Shown piece by piece: positions 10,502 through 20,632 of a stretch of 64,000 nt of DNA (within the stretch, counting starts at the first letter, position 1; every line of letters starts with the position of its first letter). Under the pieces are notes generated by a model. It was not told the DNA's origin. It made no database searches and worked only from the letters and a program-made list of their open reading frames with translations. The DNA lies in contig CM029393.1 in the NCBI GenBank assembly GCA_017165825.1, forward strand, positions 5,187,111 through 5,251,110, given 5' to 3'. The position numbers were made by a program, and so were the translations under genes. Source of the DNA: Hepsetus odoe (Eukaryota > Chordata > Actinopteri > Characiformes > Hepsetidae).

Positions 10502-12605
10502 ATAGAATGTGGTCCTAAAGTTCCAGTTCTAGAAAGCTTTAACCATGATGTTTAAAAAGCAACACCTAAAGGTTGCAAAGAATTGCAAAGTTTGTGAAAT
10601 CAGTTCACCAATTCAGAGTTCAATATTGGACCAAATATATAGGGCTACACAGCACTTCGAAAGCCCCTTTCTTTTAGGTCGTCTCATTTAGCTGGAGCTC
10701 TACAGCTATTTTAAAGGCATTTGTGATCCTAATATTTCAATAATGAAAACATTTATAAGAAACTCTGTCACCAGCAGTCTTTTTAGCTGCTTCAACCACC
10801 ATTGTTATAAATTTAAACAATGTTATTATTGACTCCATAACATGTGGATCCAAACAACCACTTGTTTGGGCTAGTTCATTTAGATTCAATAGATTCAATG
10901 ATAGAAAGTAATGTAAAAATCATAGATATCAATAGGCCATATAAACAATGCTATTTAAGGTTACTAACTAGTGCAGTTTGAGGAGAGTTTGATGGTTTAG
11001 GAATGCAGTTTTTACAGTGATTGAGTGTAACTGGGAGTTTCTGTAACTTATTAGCTACATTTAGCCCTATAGCGGCCCTGTAAACAGGGTGTGAAATATT
11101 GTAACGGGAGATCTTGGGAAGGTCCAAGCCCCCTGACAGCCTCTACTACAAATTATTAGGTGGCCTCTGGAAAAATCCTTTTAAGCAAAGGAACAGCAGT
11201 GCATGTGCATGAGCAATGCACAGTCGTTTACACACCCACCTCTTAACAAAAAACTTTGTAGCCATCACACACAAACCTCAAACAGTTGAAATGGAAACAA
11301 TGCACGAGAACTCCCAGATTCTTACTAGGTGTTTTGCATGGTGTAAAACTATACAAGAAAACTTTGGGCAGGATATCTTGTCTGACTACCTTTATTTGGG
11401 CTGACAACAGAACTGAAATTTCTGGTAACAAGTCTTAAGATTAAGCAGAATGGATTGGTGAAAAAAGCACCTGTTTGATGTTTAATATAAAGGTTCTGAA
11501 AAGAGCACAGCTTCACTGAGAATACACTGAGAACAATTACTGATTGGTTATCCTAAGTAGCCAAAGCTATTAGGCGTAATAAGCCTTAAACCTGCGTCCA
11601 AGAAATCATCTGATGGCCTCCATCAGTTCTGCCGGCCTGGTCCACTCTCAAACCTTCATAAACAAAACGTCAAGACCCCCCCACTCCCCCCGCCCTCCTA
11701 TTAGCAGCTAATAATGTTGAGTTACCTCTCAGCAAGCTGCCAAGTGGCCTGTGCTGGGCCTCTCTGCCTGTTTGTGCTTGGCACGGTCGACCAAGAGGAC
11801 CTACTCCCAACACTTTAACAGTGGAATAACAAACATCGCTGGCCTCGCAAACTTAGCCCTCTTTTCACTTCTGGGAATGGCATTATTCAGGCGGAATTTG
11901 TTTAATTAAGTCAAACTGTTTTTTTTTTTCCTCAAACAATCTGGAAGCCAAGAATAGAGGAGTGCGCAGGCATCTTAATGAGAGATTTTTCATGGCAGAT
12001 GAATCACTTGACAAGATGACAGGTTGAATGGTGAATTCATTTTTTTTAAAGAAACAATTTTTCGTTTTTGTAGAGACGTAACTTTAATATACTGGCAGAA
12101 ATACAAGCCTTTGTCAGATGTTTCATTTAATTTAGAGGGGAAAATGTTGTGAATGGCAAAGCAATCTATAAATTACGGTCAAATTCTGTAGTATGGTGTA
12201 AGTAAATACTGTCATTTAATAATACAGCAATTAAGTAATAATAGGCTGTGAATGGACGCGACCATGTGAAGATACAAATGTGAACCGGCATCTGTGCTGC
12301 CAGTTTACGCGATTGTTTTTACAGTGTAGAGTAAGTTTATGTTTTGGCTTTAAGGAGCATCGGACCAAAAACAGGTTGATTAAAAAAAAAGTGGCAGCTG
12401 CAGAAGTGAGGTGAAAAAAAAACTTTAATCCTTTAAATGCGTCTGCCCTGAATTCTAAAATACAGCTTCAGTTTCCAATTAGCAGAACTTGAGTTCAGTG
12501 TTCTCTGAGATTTCACTTGGCCAGGCACTGAGGCGTAGTCCACTGAAAGGAATATGCATTAACTAGTTGACCCAAACTTCGACCTGGTCCTGGATAATGG
12601 GTTTT
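10502..12605. other. Noncoding DNA with conserved-element-like block
   Basis: No gene is recognised. About 11590-12020 is repeat-free, less AT-rich and built of long non-simple sequence, including TTTAATTAAGTCAAA and TCTTAATGAGAG. This texture is typical of vertebrate conserved noncoding elements, but conservation cannot be shown from one sequence. A C-run cluster at about 11675-11697 could form a quadruplex on the minus strand. Confidence 0.45.
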
Positions 12606-12643
12606 TGGATGGATGGATGGATGGATGGATGGGTGGATGGATA
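12606..12643. repeat. (GGAT)n microsatellite
   Basis: About nine GGAT units with one GGGT interruption. Fish SINE/LINE tails often end in GGATGG repeats, so this may mark the 3' end of a lost element. Confidence 0.9.
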
Positions 12644-13896
12644 GTTCACCCAAGCAGTTTAAACTCGATTTGCATGTTCATCAGCATTTCATGCATTTAT
12701 AAAACGTAACGCAGTTGATCTCTTTACCTTGGAAAGAAGAGGGAAGGCAGAGTGAAGAAAGTCATGGAAAAGAGAAATACAAGAATGCAAGAAAGAGCAG
12801 GAAGGAGAGAAATGGCAGTGTGAATGGACAAAGCAGTGTTTGAAAATGCTCCATCAAGTCCCTCCGTTTTAATTGCACGGGGGGCGGTTTGTAACAATTA
12901 CAGCAAAAGGAATCCTTTAGCAGCAATAACACTAAATCAGCCCTTATTAAAACAGCAATATATCTGCCTGCCTAAATTGTTGCTGGACTCGTGGGTTATC
13001 ACAATAACCGTAAATTCTGGCAGATTTCTGGCCGTAAAAACTCATTAGGTATTTCCCAGCTCAGAGAGCGAGCAGGGGAAGTGCCTGTTGCCTGGGAGCT
13101 GAGGAGCATAGCATTGTGGGGGCTGGCCACAGTTACCTTTGTCATGAATCACTGTGTGAATGGGACATGGGCCAGCAGGGGCTAGTGATAGCATTCACAC
13201 ACACAGTCAGCGCATACTCTGCCACACACAGGCTTGTATTTACAACGTGTTTGACGCATCCTGAAAAGGTATAAATGCATCATATATACTACATACAGGT
13301 GCTTACTCCCCTAGGAAATACATAACTGGGCATTTAAAGCCATTTACACTTAGTGTTCTTCTGTCCAAATAAACACAACTTAATCTTGCAAAAAATGCAA
13401 AGGAGTTAATAAAGAGGCCTGGGAACGGTTAAGTCAACACATAAAATCACTTGTTCTAATGTTAAAAGTCTAACTCTAAAAAAACAGTGCCATCTCACAA
13501 TACATTTTTACCTTGTCGTCTTCTTGATTTTTACATGATATATCTCAAGAAGATGTTTTCCCTTTTGGTGAAAGAGCAGCAATGTATACAGTGTAATAAC
13601 TGAGTTCTAAGCTTAATTCTAAACCCTACCCCTATTCTTTACCAAAGTGGTTTTGCTATTTCTTTTTTTATTATTATTCTTTTACAGCCAGTTTTACAGT
13701 CAGGTCAGCTTTCTCTGGCTTTGTGACAAAGTCATTACATTTTTATCCTGAAAGTGTAGGAAAATGAACACACCCACATCCACACGCATATTCAATAGCA
13801 GACACAATGAAACACACCACACAGAGCTCAATGGAAATGAATGCAATCCTACCAATGCCAGCCCTGTTACAGTCCCCATTGCTCTGCCTCCCACTG

Positions 13897-13898
<2 letters not shown>
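12644..13898. other. Noncoding DNA with conserved-element-like block
   Basis: No gene seen. About 12820-13160 is repeat-free with TTTTAATTGCACGG, ACAATTACAGC and AATAACCGTAAATTC words and reads like a conserved noncoding element. An octamer ATTTGCAT lies at 12668-12675. Small overlapping frames of 64 and 74 codons here have no family match. Confidence 0.45.

Positions 13899-13927
<29 letters not shown>
13899..13927. repeat. (GT)n microsatellite
   Basis: About 14 uninterrupted GT units. Confidence 0.95.
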
Positions 13928-14888
13928 CATTAAGTGCCCCCCACTTCAGCACACTCAAAACCTCTCATGCACCCACAAAGTCAGACACAGTGTAAGTCAT
14001 ATGGGTGTCTGAGAGGCCTGCAGGAGGGAAATTGTCAAAAATTCAATTAGTTCCCAATACACCCCCTCTAGCACACACACACCCACATACACACACCATA
14101 CAGAAGTGCTAAGCCCTCAGTGAGGCCTCAGCACTCCTTGATGAAGTAATCTAGCGTAAATTTCCAATTTTGGCCTCCAATGTGCATATGTGTGCATATG
14201 AAAAGACCAATATCCTGCCTTTGTTTGCATTATATTTCCCCCTCAGGTCCATGTACAATGTCCGTGTGCCTTTATTTATTGAAAGCCATATTAGCTGTGT
14301 TCAGCATGACAAGTTTCCACATGCACTTTCAGTTTAAAAAATGTTCGATTATTTTTAAAAACGTCCTGTCCAACCCAACTTTGGTAACTTAGCGCCCCCG
14401 ATCTCATTATCAATGTCATGAATGTAAATAAACCCTAAATCATGTACTGACATAAAATCGGAAATATTCAGTGTCAAGATGTATAAAAACACATGCTAAA
14501 TGTGGAATCTAGAGGTTTATTGGTAACTAGTGACTGAAGAGCAGAAGTATTTTCGGATATTTCGGTCTAGACGTGGTGTCCTAATTAACAAGAGTACAGA
14601 TGTTAATCAATATTTTAAGTCTGTGGGGTAACGATAACCATCATTTGCTCTTGCAACTTCTTGAATTTGTCACTGCTTTATTAAATGAAAAAAAATCACT
14701 TGTTTAGTTTGCACGTACATTTATTTAAATTACATTTATATCCGTCAGGTTTGCATTAATGTATAATGCATATTGCTGCTGGTTATTATATATTTACTCA
14801 GAATGGCAGAGTGATCTAAAGCACACCGTTTAGGTCGCACTCTCCTCAGCAGGTTTGGGTTATCCCACTTCTGACGAGCAGCTTAACC
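13928..14888. other. Unique noncoding DNA
   Basis: No gene or recognised element. A loose CACACA patch lies at about 14070-14096. Confidence 0.55.
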
Positions 14889-15141
14889 TTACGGTTGAGG
14901 ATTAGGCCACATGTTTGGAAGGTGATGGATTTGAATCCTGTAAACATCAGGTTGCCCTGAAAACCCTGAGCAAGGTACCATCCACGGCACTGCTCCCTGG
15001 ACACAGGATTTGCAGCCCCCAGCTCCTGGTGTATGTGTGTCCATTGCCAGTGTGTTTGGATAAGTTAAGTGCAGAGGACAATTTCCCTGCTTGCTGTTCC
15101 CAGTGTGTGCATGTCAGCACAAGGAGTTTCTTTTCATTTCA
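14889..15141 (+). mobile_element. tRNA-derived SINE, family A, diverged
   Basis: The copy keeps GGTTGAGGATTAGG at the head, box B-like GATTTGAATCCTG, CAGGTTGCCCTGA, GAGCAAGGTACCATCC, GCACTGCTCCCTGG, a remnant of the GTGCAGAGG block and a final TTTCTTTTCATTTC. Several small changes disrupt the GAGGTACC half of the internal hairpin, so it is an older insertion. Confidence 0.75.
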
Positions 15142-16098
15142 GTCAGTTACAGACCACACTAAATCTGCTTAGCAAGTAAATGATATTAAAATATTTCAGT
15201 CCAAACCCTGCTGTAACTATAGCGCAGCCCAGAAAGTTTCATCTGCTGTCACCACAGGTCTAACTACGATGTGCATGCGTTCATTATTTGTTATTTAGTG
15301 CTTCAGAAATTCTTCAACCAGAGTTCTGCAGGTTTCCTAACCAACGAATATGAGGCCTGAATGTTTAGGTTGTCTACCTTAGTGTGTGTCTGCATGATGG
15401 AAACCACATCCTCAGTGTTGGGCTTTAATGAGGGCATGGGGGCCCGTGCCACACTTCAGCCGCCTCACATTTCCCTGCTCCTTTAGTATGTGTACCAATG
15501 GGCTCTGTGGTGTAAACAAGGCTTTATGTGCCACTGCTGGACTTTTATGAGCATTCCTTTCAGAGTGCTCTTTTGTGTTTGTCACTGGCCACAATGACTT
15601 CTGCGGAGATTCTAGCATCTACTTTTAGCCCTTTAGCTTTGTCAGAAGGGTGGGTCGGGATGGCTGCATGGTTGACTGCATGGTTGACTGCATGGTTCAT
15701 ATCAGCCAGATGGCTTCAAAGGTAGATTGAGATCTGTAATACCTAAGAGAAAAATGTGCAGGTTAGTCTTGGCCATGGGAAGGCTGGAATCTTGGTTTAG
15801 CCCACAGATCTATCTAACCACGGGATTGGGGGTCATTCATTCAGCCAGATAACCCCATAATAATGACTGCTCCTAATTATATGAAAAAAAAATGTCATGC
15901 AATCTGATATAAACTATACTGATTTAAAGATTTTTTTCTCTGCACTTCCCACCTCGGCTGGCATAGAGTGGGCTTCAATTTTCTTCAGCATTACTGAAGA
16001 CATTTAATGTAAAGTGCCATTCAGTAACCTAAAGGACAAGAAACTACGTCTATCAGCAGTACATCACTATAGGAAAGTCAAAGCCTAGGAATTTTTAA
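15142..16098. other. Unique noncoding DNA
   Basis: No gene recognised. It contains the 12-bp tandem repeat annotated separately. Confidence 0.55.
15663..15697. repeat. Three tandem 12-bp units (TGCATGGTTGAC)
   Basis: CTGCATGGTTGA occurs head to tail three times with period 12. In one frame this would encode a repeated AWLT tetrapeptide, but there is no gene support. Confidence 0.85.
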
Positions 16099-16331
16099 GG
16101 TGAAAGTGACTATTTTTGTCATCGCAAGATCACAGCACAGCGCCACAATGAAATTGGACCTCTGCATTTAACCCATGCTCAAGGGGACAGCTATGAAAGT
16201 TCCCAGGGAGCAGTGACAGGGATGGTACTTTGCTCAAGGGTACCTCAGGGTAACCTACTGCTAAGGGGTTTGAACCCACAGTCTTCAGAGGCTGCAGCCA
16301 ACTCCCTAACCACTAGGCCACCGCTGCCTGC
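16099..16331 (-). mobile_element. tRNA-derived SINE, family A
   Basis: The full layout is present on the minus strand. The tail complement GTGAAAGTGACTA lies at the left, then CCTCTGCATTTAACCCATG, GGAGCAGTGACAGGGA, the AAGGGTACC pair and CTAACCACTAGGCCACCGC at the right. It is nearly complete, with a shortened poly-CCTGC block. Confidence 0.9.
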
Positions 16332-18140
16332 TTTTTGCTTGCTGTAAAGCTAAAGCTGATTGAAAGAGGCACATGTGGAACATTTTATTGCAATATTTGC
16401 AATAATTTTTATTACATAACTTCTAAATAATATCTTCTACTTGTGAATGGCAGAGACAGATCTTCTATAAGAGCAAGGGTGATGTTAGGTCAGGGTTTGG
16501 AATAATAACTAGAATATTCCTGCGTTAGCGGTAGGGGTGTGAGGTATGAAATGCATGGAATCTTTTTCATTGTAATAACTATGCTCTGTCTTCTTTTCTG
16601 TTTAATATTAAGTTAAATATTTGATGAATATAACATTTAGTTACATTTCATGAGCTTTTATAACTTCTATATAAGAAGCATTTGATGTTAATAAATACTG
16701 ATTGTCACAACCAACACAGTTGCACTGATTGATCACAGAGTGTTTAATGACTTATTGAACACAGCTCGATATGTCACTTGCGAAGAAGATTCTTTAAGTA
16801 ACCGCGTTAGACCGTTAAAACTGAAACGCTTGTGGTGAAAACAGATTTGCCTTTCATTTCATGACTTTTGAATGTTCTTCCCCATGGCTTTGTGTTCCCA
16901 GTCCCCCACAGAAAGTCCTGTTCAACCAATCAAAGCTGAAATGCAAAGTTATGCCCTTGGTTTAGTCACATAGCACTTGTCAGCCCAATGGATTGTGATC
17001 TCCTTCACTTCATTGATTTTTCCCATCAGCCAAAGATGACAAGAAAAGCAAGGAAATAGTTTAAACTGGCGCTCTACTTTAATTTTGTCTGGCAGTGCAA
17101 ATCAAATTCTGGCTGTGTTTAAAAATGGTATGGTAACGAGCAAAAGCAAAAACATGTTCATGAATGTTCACTCAAAATGAGTCATTTTCATGAACCAGGT
17201 AAAAAAGGCCTTTCATTGTAATTGTGGTAATTACAGTGCTAATGACCTTTTATGCCTGTAATTACCATAGTTACATATCAGTAATTCCAATAGTATTAGG
17301 AGCCCCATTGTGGTGTTTAACAGCACAGTGGGACGCCGAACAGTTAATACCAAAAGCTGTCTAATGGCACCACACATGAGCTGAGTGTGGATTATTAAAC
17401 CAATCAGCTCTTTCTACTCCTAGTTGCAGAGGATTAAGTCAGTTTTTATGTCCGCTGTTGCCTCCCACTGGTAAAAGACAGCAGTGCAGTTTGACAGGGA
17501 AGGGAACCAAGAGTCACTAGAGCAGCACAAATATAGCACAAATATGAGCTTTTCATCTGCTTTCCAACGATAACAGTGAATGAACATCTTCTGTGTTTTC
17601 ATGCGTAATGGTGATAATGGGAAAATATTGTTAATCCTGAAAAACAGCTGTTGTTTGGATCAATTTTCTCGTACAGTGCCATGCGTGAACCCCTCAGCTA
17701 TGAATAAATAAAGAGAAATTAGTGAATTAAATGGTTATGAATAAGCTTTAGGCTGCTATATGCTATAACTTTCCTTTGTATCTTTTATAAACACTTCTTA
17801 TCTCATCACTTCGACTGACCTTGTTTTTAAACAATTAAATTATCCATCGAGGCAATTCATGCATATGCTAAACTCTTAAATCGAAAAAAAAAAAACTGAA
17901 AGTGTAACCTAAAAAAGGTTCCACCATTTCCACCCACCATCGCAGAAACTCTAACTCAGAGATCCTCTCTGGTCCATAGCACACAGTCTGGACAGTACAC
18001 AGTCCCTGCCAACTCGCTTCAAGTGGAGATGAGTCACCACAGGCTGATCATAGAGCCCATATTGAAACTGTCCACTGCAGAAAGTGCCTACAATGGGCAC
18101 ATGAGCAGACCTGGCCTCAGAAGTCCCAAGATCTTCTCAG
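16332..18140. other. Noncoding DNA with conserved-element-like block
   Basis: No gene seen. About 16900-17300 is repeat-free and holds the inverted TAATTA sites described separately. It is the clearest homeodomain-site cluster in the window. No coding frame here has family support. Confidence 0.5.
17225..17267. promoter_or_regulatory. Inverted pair of TAATTA homeodomain-type sites
   Basis: A perfect 12-bp inverted repeat, TGGTAATTACAG at 17225-17236 and CTGTAATTACCA at 17256-17267, is separated by 19 bp. Both arms contain TAATTA, the core bound by many homeodomain proteins. The spacer adds CTAATGA and TTTATG. Function as an enhancer is inference from motif content. Confidence 0.45.
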
Positions 18141-18330
18141 GCAGGGGTGGACTAGTGGTCAGGGAGTTTGGCCCTGACTTGGAAGGTTCTGGGTTCAATT
18201 CCCTCACCAGTAGGTTGCCCTGAGGTACCCTTGAGCAAGTTACCATGTATGGTTGAAACACAGGTTGAATTTTGTTGTGTTGTGCTGTGCTGTGTTTTAC
18301 AGTGACAAGGGTAGTCACTTTCAGTTTTTT
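18141..18330 (+). mobile_element. tRNA-derived SINE, family A, internally deleted
   Basis: It has GGACTAGTGGTCAGGG, box B-like GGGTTCAATTCCC, TAGGTTGCCCTGAGGTACCC and GAGCAAGTTACC. It then jumps to the 3' block TTGAATTTTGTTGTG and ends with GACAAGGGTAGTCACTTTC. The central CACTGCTCCC...GCTGCAC block is deleted. Confidence 0.85.
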
Positions 18331-18534
18331 AATCTCAGTCCAACTGAGCTTCTGTGGGATGTGCTGGAGACACCACCTTACAGCATATAGCACTTTTAAT
18401 ATCTGCTGCTAATTTCACAGTTCCAATTACCACAGCAAACTTTCAGAGGTCTTGTGGAGTTCATGGGTCAAGGTGTGAGCTTATTATAGAGCAGACCTAC
18501 TAAGCAGGTGATTTTGATGTGATGAATATGAGGT

Positions 18535-18590
<56 letters not shown>

Positions 18591-19554
18591 CCCTATTTCT
18601 CTCACTCTCTTTCCTCTCTGTCCACTCTAGGCCCTGGCAGAACACTCCAAACCACCATTAGGAAAAAGATGTGCATGCCAAGTAAATAATCAGCATGGTT
18701 GGTTTAGAAATGACACCTCTTATTGTTTGTGTATCTGTGTGTGTGTGTGCCTTGGTGTTTCAAACCATTATGTGAGCATGTATGTGTGAGGCTGGTCAAG
18801 TAAGTGCAGCTGTGGTCAATGTTTTCCACCACAGTCCAGGTAAATGCCTGCAAACCACCCTGCTTTGAGCTACTCTGACTGCAACTGTAATTGCACACAG
18901 AAATCCTTATCTCGTTCTGGGGATGGGAGACTTTGGCCGTCAGCCTTGGACCACAAATACCAATCACAGCGCTCACTGGGCCAGGCTGTGGGACGGCACA
19001 CATGCTTACCCACATGAGGCCTGCCAGGAAGCAGTATGAAGGACTGCTGTTTGTAATGTCTGCATTCGTCCATTCCCCAAAATAGTGTGAAACATATGAG
19101 TACTCATCAGCCCGGAACAAGGGCAGATTCCTTCATAGCTGGTGAAACTTCTCATTTAAAATAATGATCTCACTATATTGGGATCATGCATTATAGATTA
19201 TATAAGCATGTTGGAATTACTAACACATCAGTCTAGTGAAAGTGAACAGAATTCTGGATAAATTAGTATTAGGGGTTGGATTGAGGTGAACACAATAAAG
19301 GGGCAATTTGTCCTTCTTAATGAAAGTAGTCTTCCAGCTAAGACATATTTGTTGTCTCTGCTTCTTTTGGCTTCCTCTGGAGATATGAGGCTGAAAAGTT
19401 AAAGCCCTTATAGCACTCCAGTTAACAGAATGTAAACTTCATGAACAGCTCCAGTGAAAATTAGTGAGTGTTATAGCAAAGACCTAACCCTAAATATTAA
19501 AAATTGCTTTAAAAAAAGGGAAAAAGGACCACTGTGGCATACTAGGAAGTTGTT
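18331..19554. other. Unique noncoding DNA
   Basis: A 138-codon minus-strand frame (18704-19120) overlaps several others and has no recognisable family, so I do not call it a gene. Confidence 0.5.
18540..18587. repeat. (CT)n microsatellite
   Basis: About 24 uninterrupted TC units, followed by weaker CT-rich DNA to about 18620. Confidence 0.95.
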
Positions 19555-19862
19555 GTTACTACTCACTTACTCACTCACGCACTCATTTTCTCAGTCGCTT
19601 GTAATGATTAGGACCCTGGTCACACACACCCTGGTCACACAGAGGTCACCAGTCCATAGCACAGCAGACACACAGACAAACACATTCACACACACACACT
19701 CACACCTAGGGGGCAATTTAGAATCTCCAATCCACCTGACGTGCATGCTTTTGGACGATGGGAAGAAAACCGGAGCTCCCAGAGGAAACCCTTGTAGACA
19801 CGGGGAGAACATACAAACTCCACACAGAAAGGACCCAGACCGACCCACCTGAGAATCAAACA
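19555..19862 (-). mobile_element. Fish interspersed repeat, family B (tRNA-headed SINE/LINE-tail type)
   Basis: Read on the plus strand it has ACTCATTTTCTCAGTCGCTTG, CACACTCACACCTAGGGGGC, AATTTAGAATCTCCAATCC, GCTTTTGGACGATGGGA, AAACCGGAGC, CACGGGGAGAACATACAAAC and TCCACACAGAAAGGACCC. This word order is the reverse complement of a very common fish repeat, possibly the Mermaid-type SINE. The name is from memory and uncertain. The right end, which would carry the tRNA-like head, is truncated near GAATCAAAC. Confidence 0.7.
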
Positions 19863-19939
19863 TGATTTTCTTGTTAATGTGCTTTTTTAAAAATGATCAA
19901 AGGTGCATGCAAAAATCAGCCTTGAAGTTAACTGAAACA

Positions 19940-20140
19940 TTTACGGCATTTAGCAGATGCTCTTATCCAGAGCGACTTACATTTCCTAATTACAGGGACA
20001 GTCCCCCCTGGAGCAACTCAGGGTTAAGGGTCTTGCTCAGGGACCCAGGGGTGGTAGTGCTAGAGGTGGGATTCAAACCTGGGACCTCTTGATCCAGAGG
20101 TCCGTAGGCAAGTAGCCTACCACTAGACCACCGCCACCCA
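19940..20140 (-). mobile_element. tRNA-derived SINE, family C (V-SINE-like)
   Basis: The left end has the diagnostic GCATTTAGCAGATGCTCTTA followed by TCCAGAGCGACTTACA, the 3' tail of a widespread fish SINE group. The body follows with CTGGAGCAACTCAGGGTTAAG and GGGACC. On the minus strand the head reads GTGGTCTAGTGGTAGGCTAC with box B-like GGTTTGAATCCC. The copy is nearly complete. The V-SINE name is tentative. Confidence 0.75.
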
Positions 20141-20419
20141 CACCGACCAGATTTTTGTGGGAAACAGTATCTCACAGAGTATTATACATTACTTAACCAC
20201 TTTACAAGGTTTGGGAAAAGTAAATGATGATTTAGGAATAAAATGTGCATGTCACTGCACAGGCTTTATTAGCCTTGTATCTCCAATCTCCTATCCAAAG
20301 CTAATGAAGCATCCTTTCGACAATAACCCTGGCTTATGGACTGCAAAAATAAATAAAGTAAAATGCATGTACACTTTATTTTTGATCAAACTGCCCCTTT
20401 AATCATGTGAAGCTGGAAG

Positions 20420-20632
20420 GTGGATTGGATTGGAAGATTGTGGATTCGATTCCCTCACCGGTAGGTTGCCCTGAGGTACCCTTGAGCAAGGTACTGTCCC
20501 CATCACTGCTCCCCAGGCGCTTTCAATAGCTGCCCCCTGCTGCACGTGTGTGTGTATGGGTGAAACGCAGAGGTTGAATTTCGTTGTGGTGTACTGTGCT
20601 GCGTTTCATGATGATAGTCACTTTCACTTCAG
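20420..20632 (+). mobile_element. tRNA-derived SINE, family A, 5'-truncated
   Basis: The copy starts near GGAAGATTGTGGATTCGATT (box B region), so the box A half of the head is missing. TAGGTTGCCCTGAGGTACCC, GAGCAAGGTACTG, CACTGCTCCCCAGGCGC, GCTGCCCCCTGCTGCACG and TTGAATTTCGTTGTGG follow in order, then TAGTCACTTTCACTTC. Confidence 0.9.

Noticed and set aside
18704..19120. 138-codon minus-strand frame
   Set aside because: Overlapped by frames on both strands, no family match.
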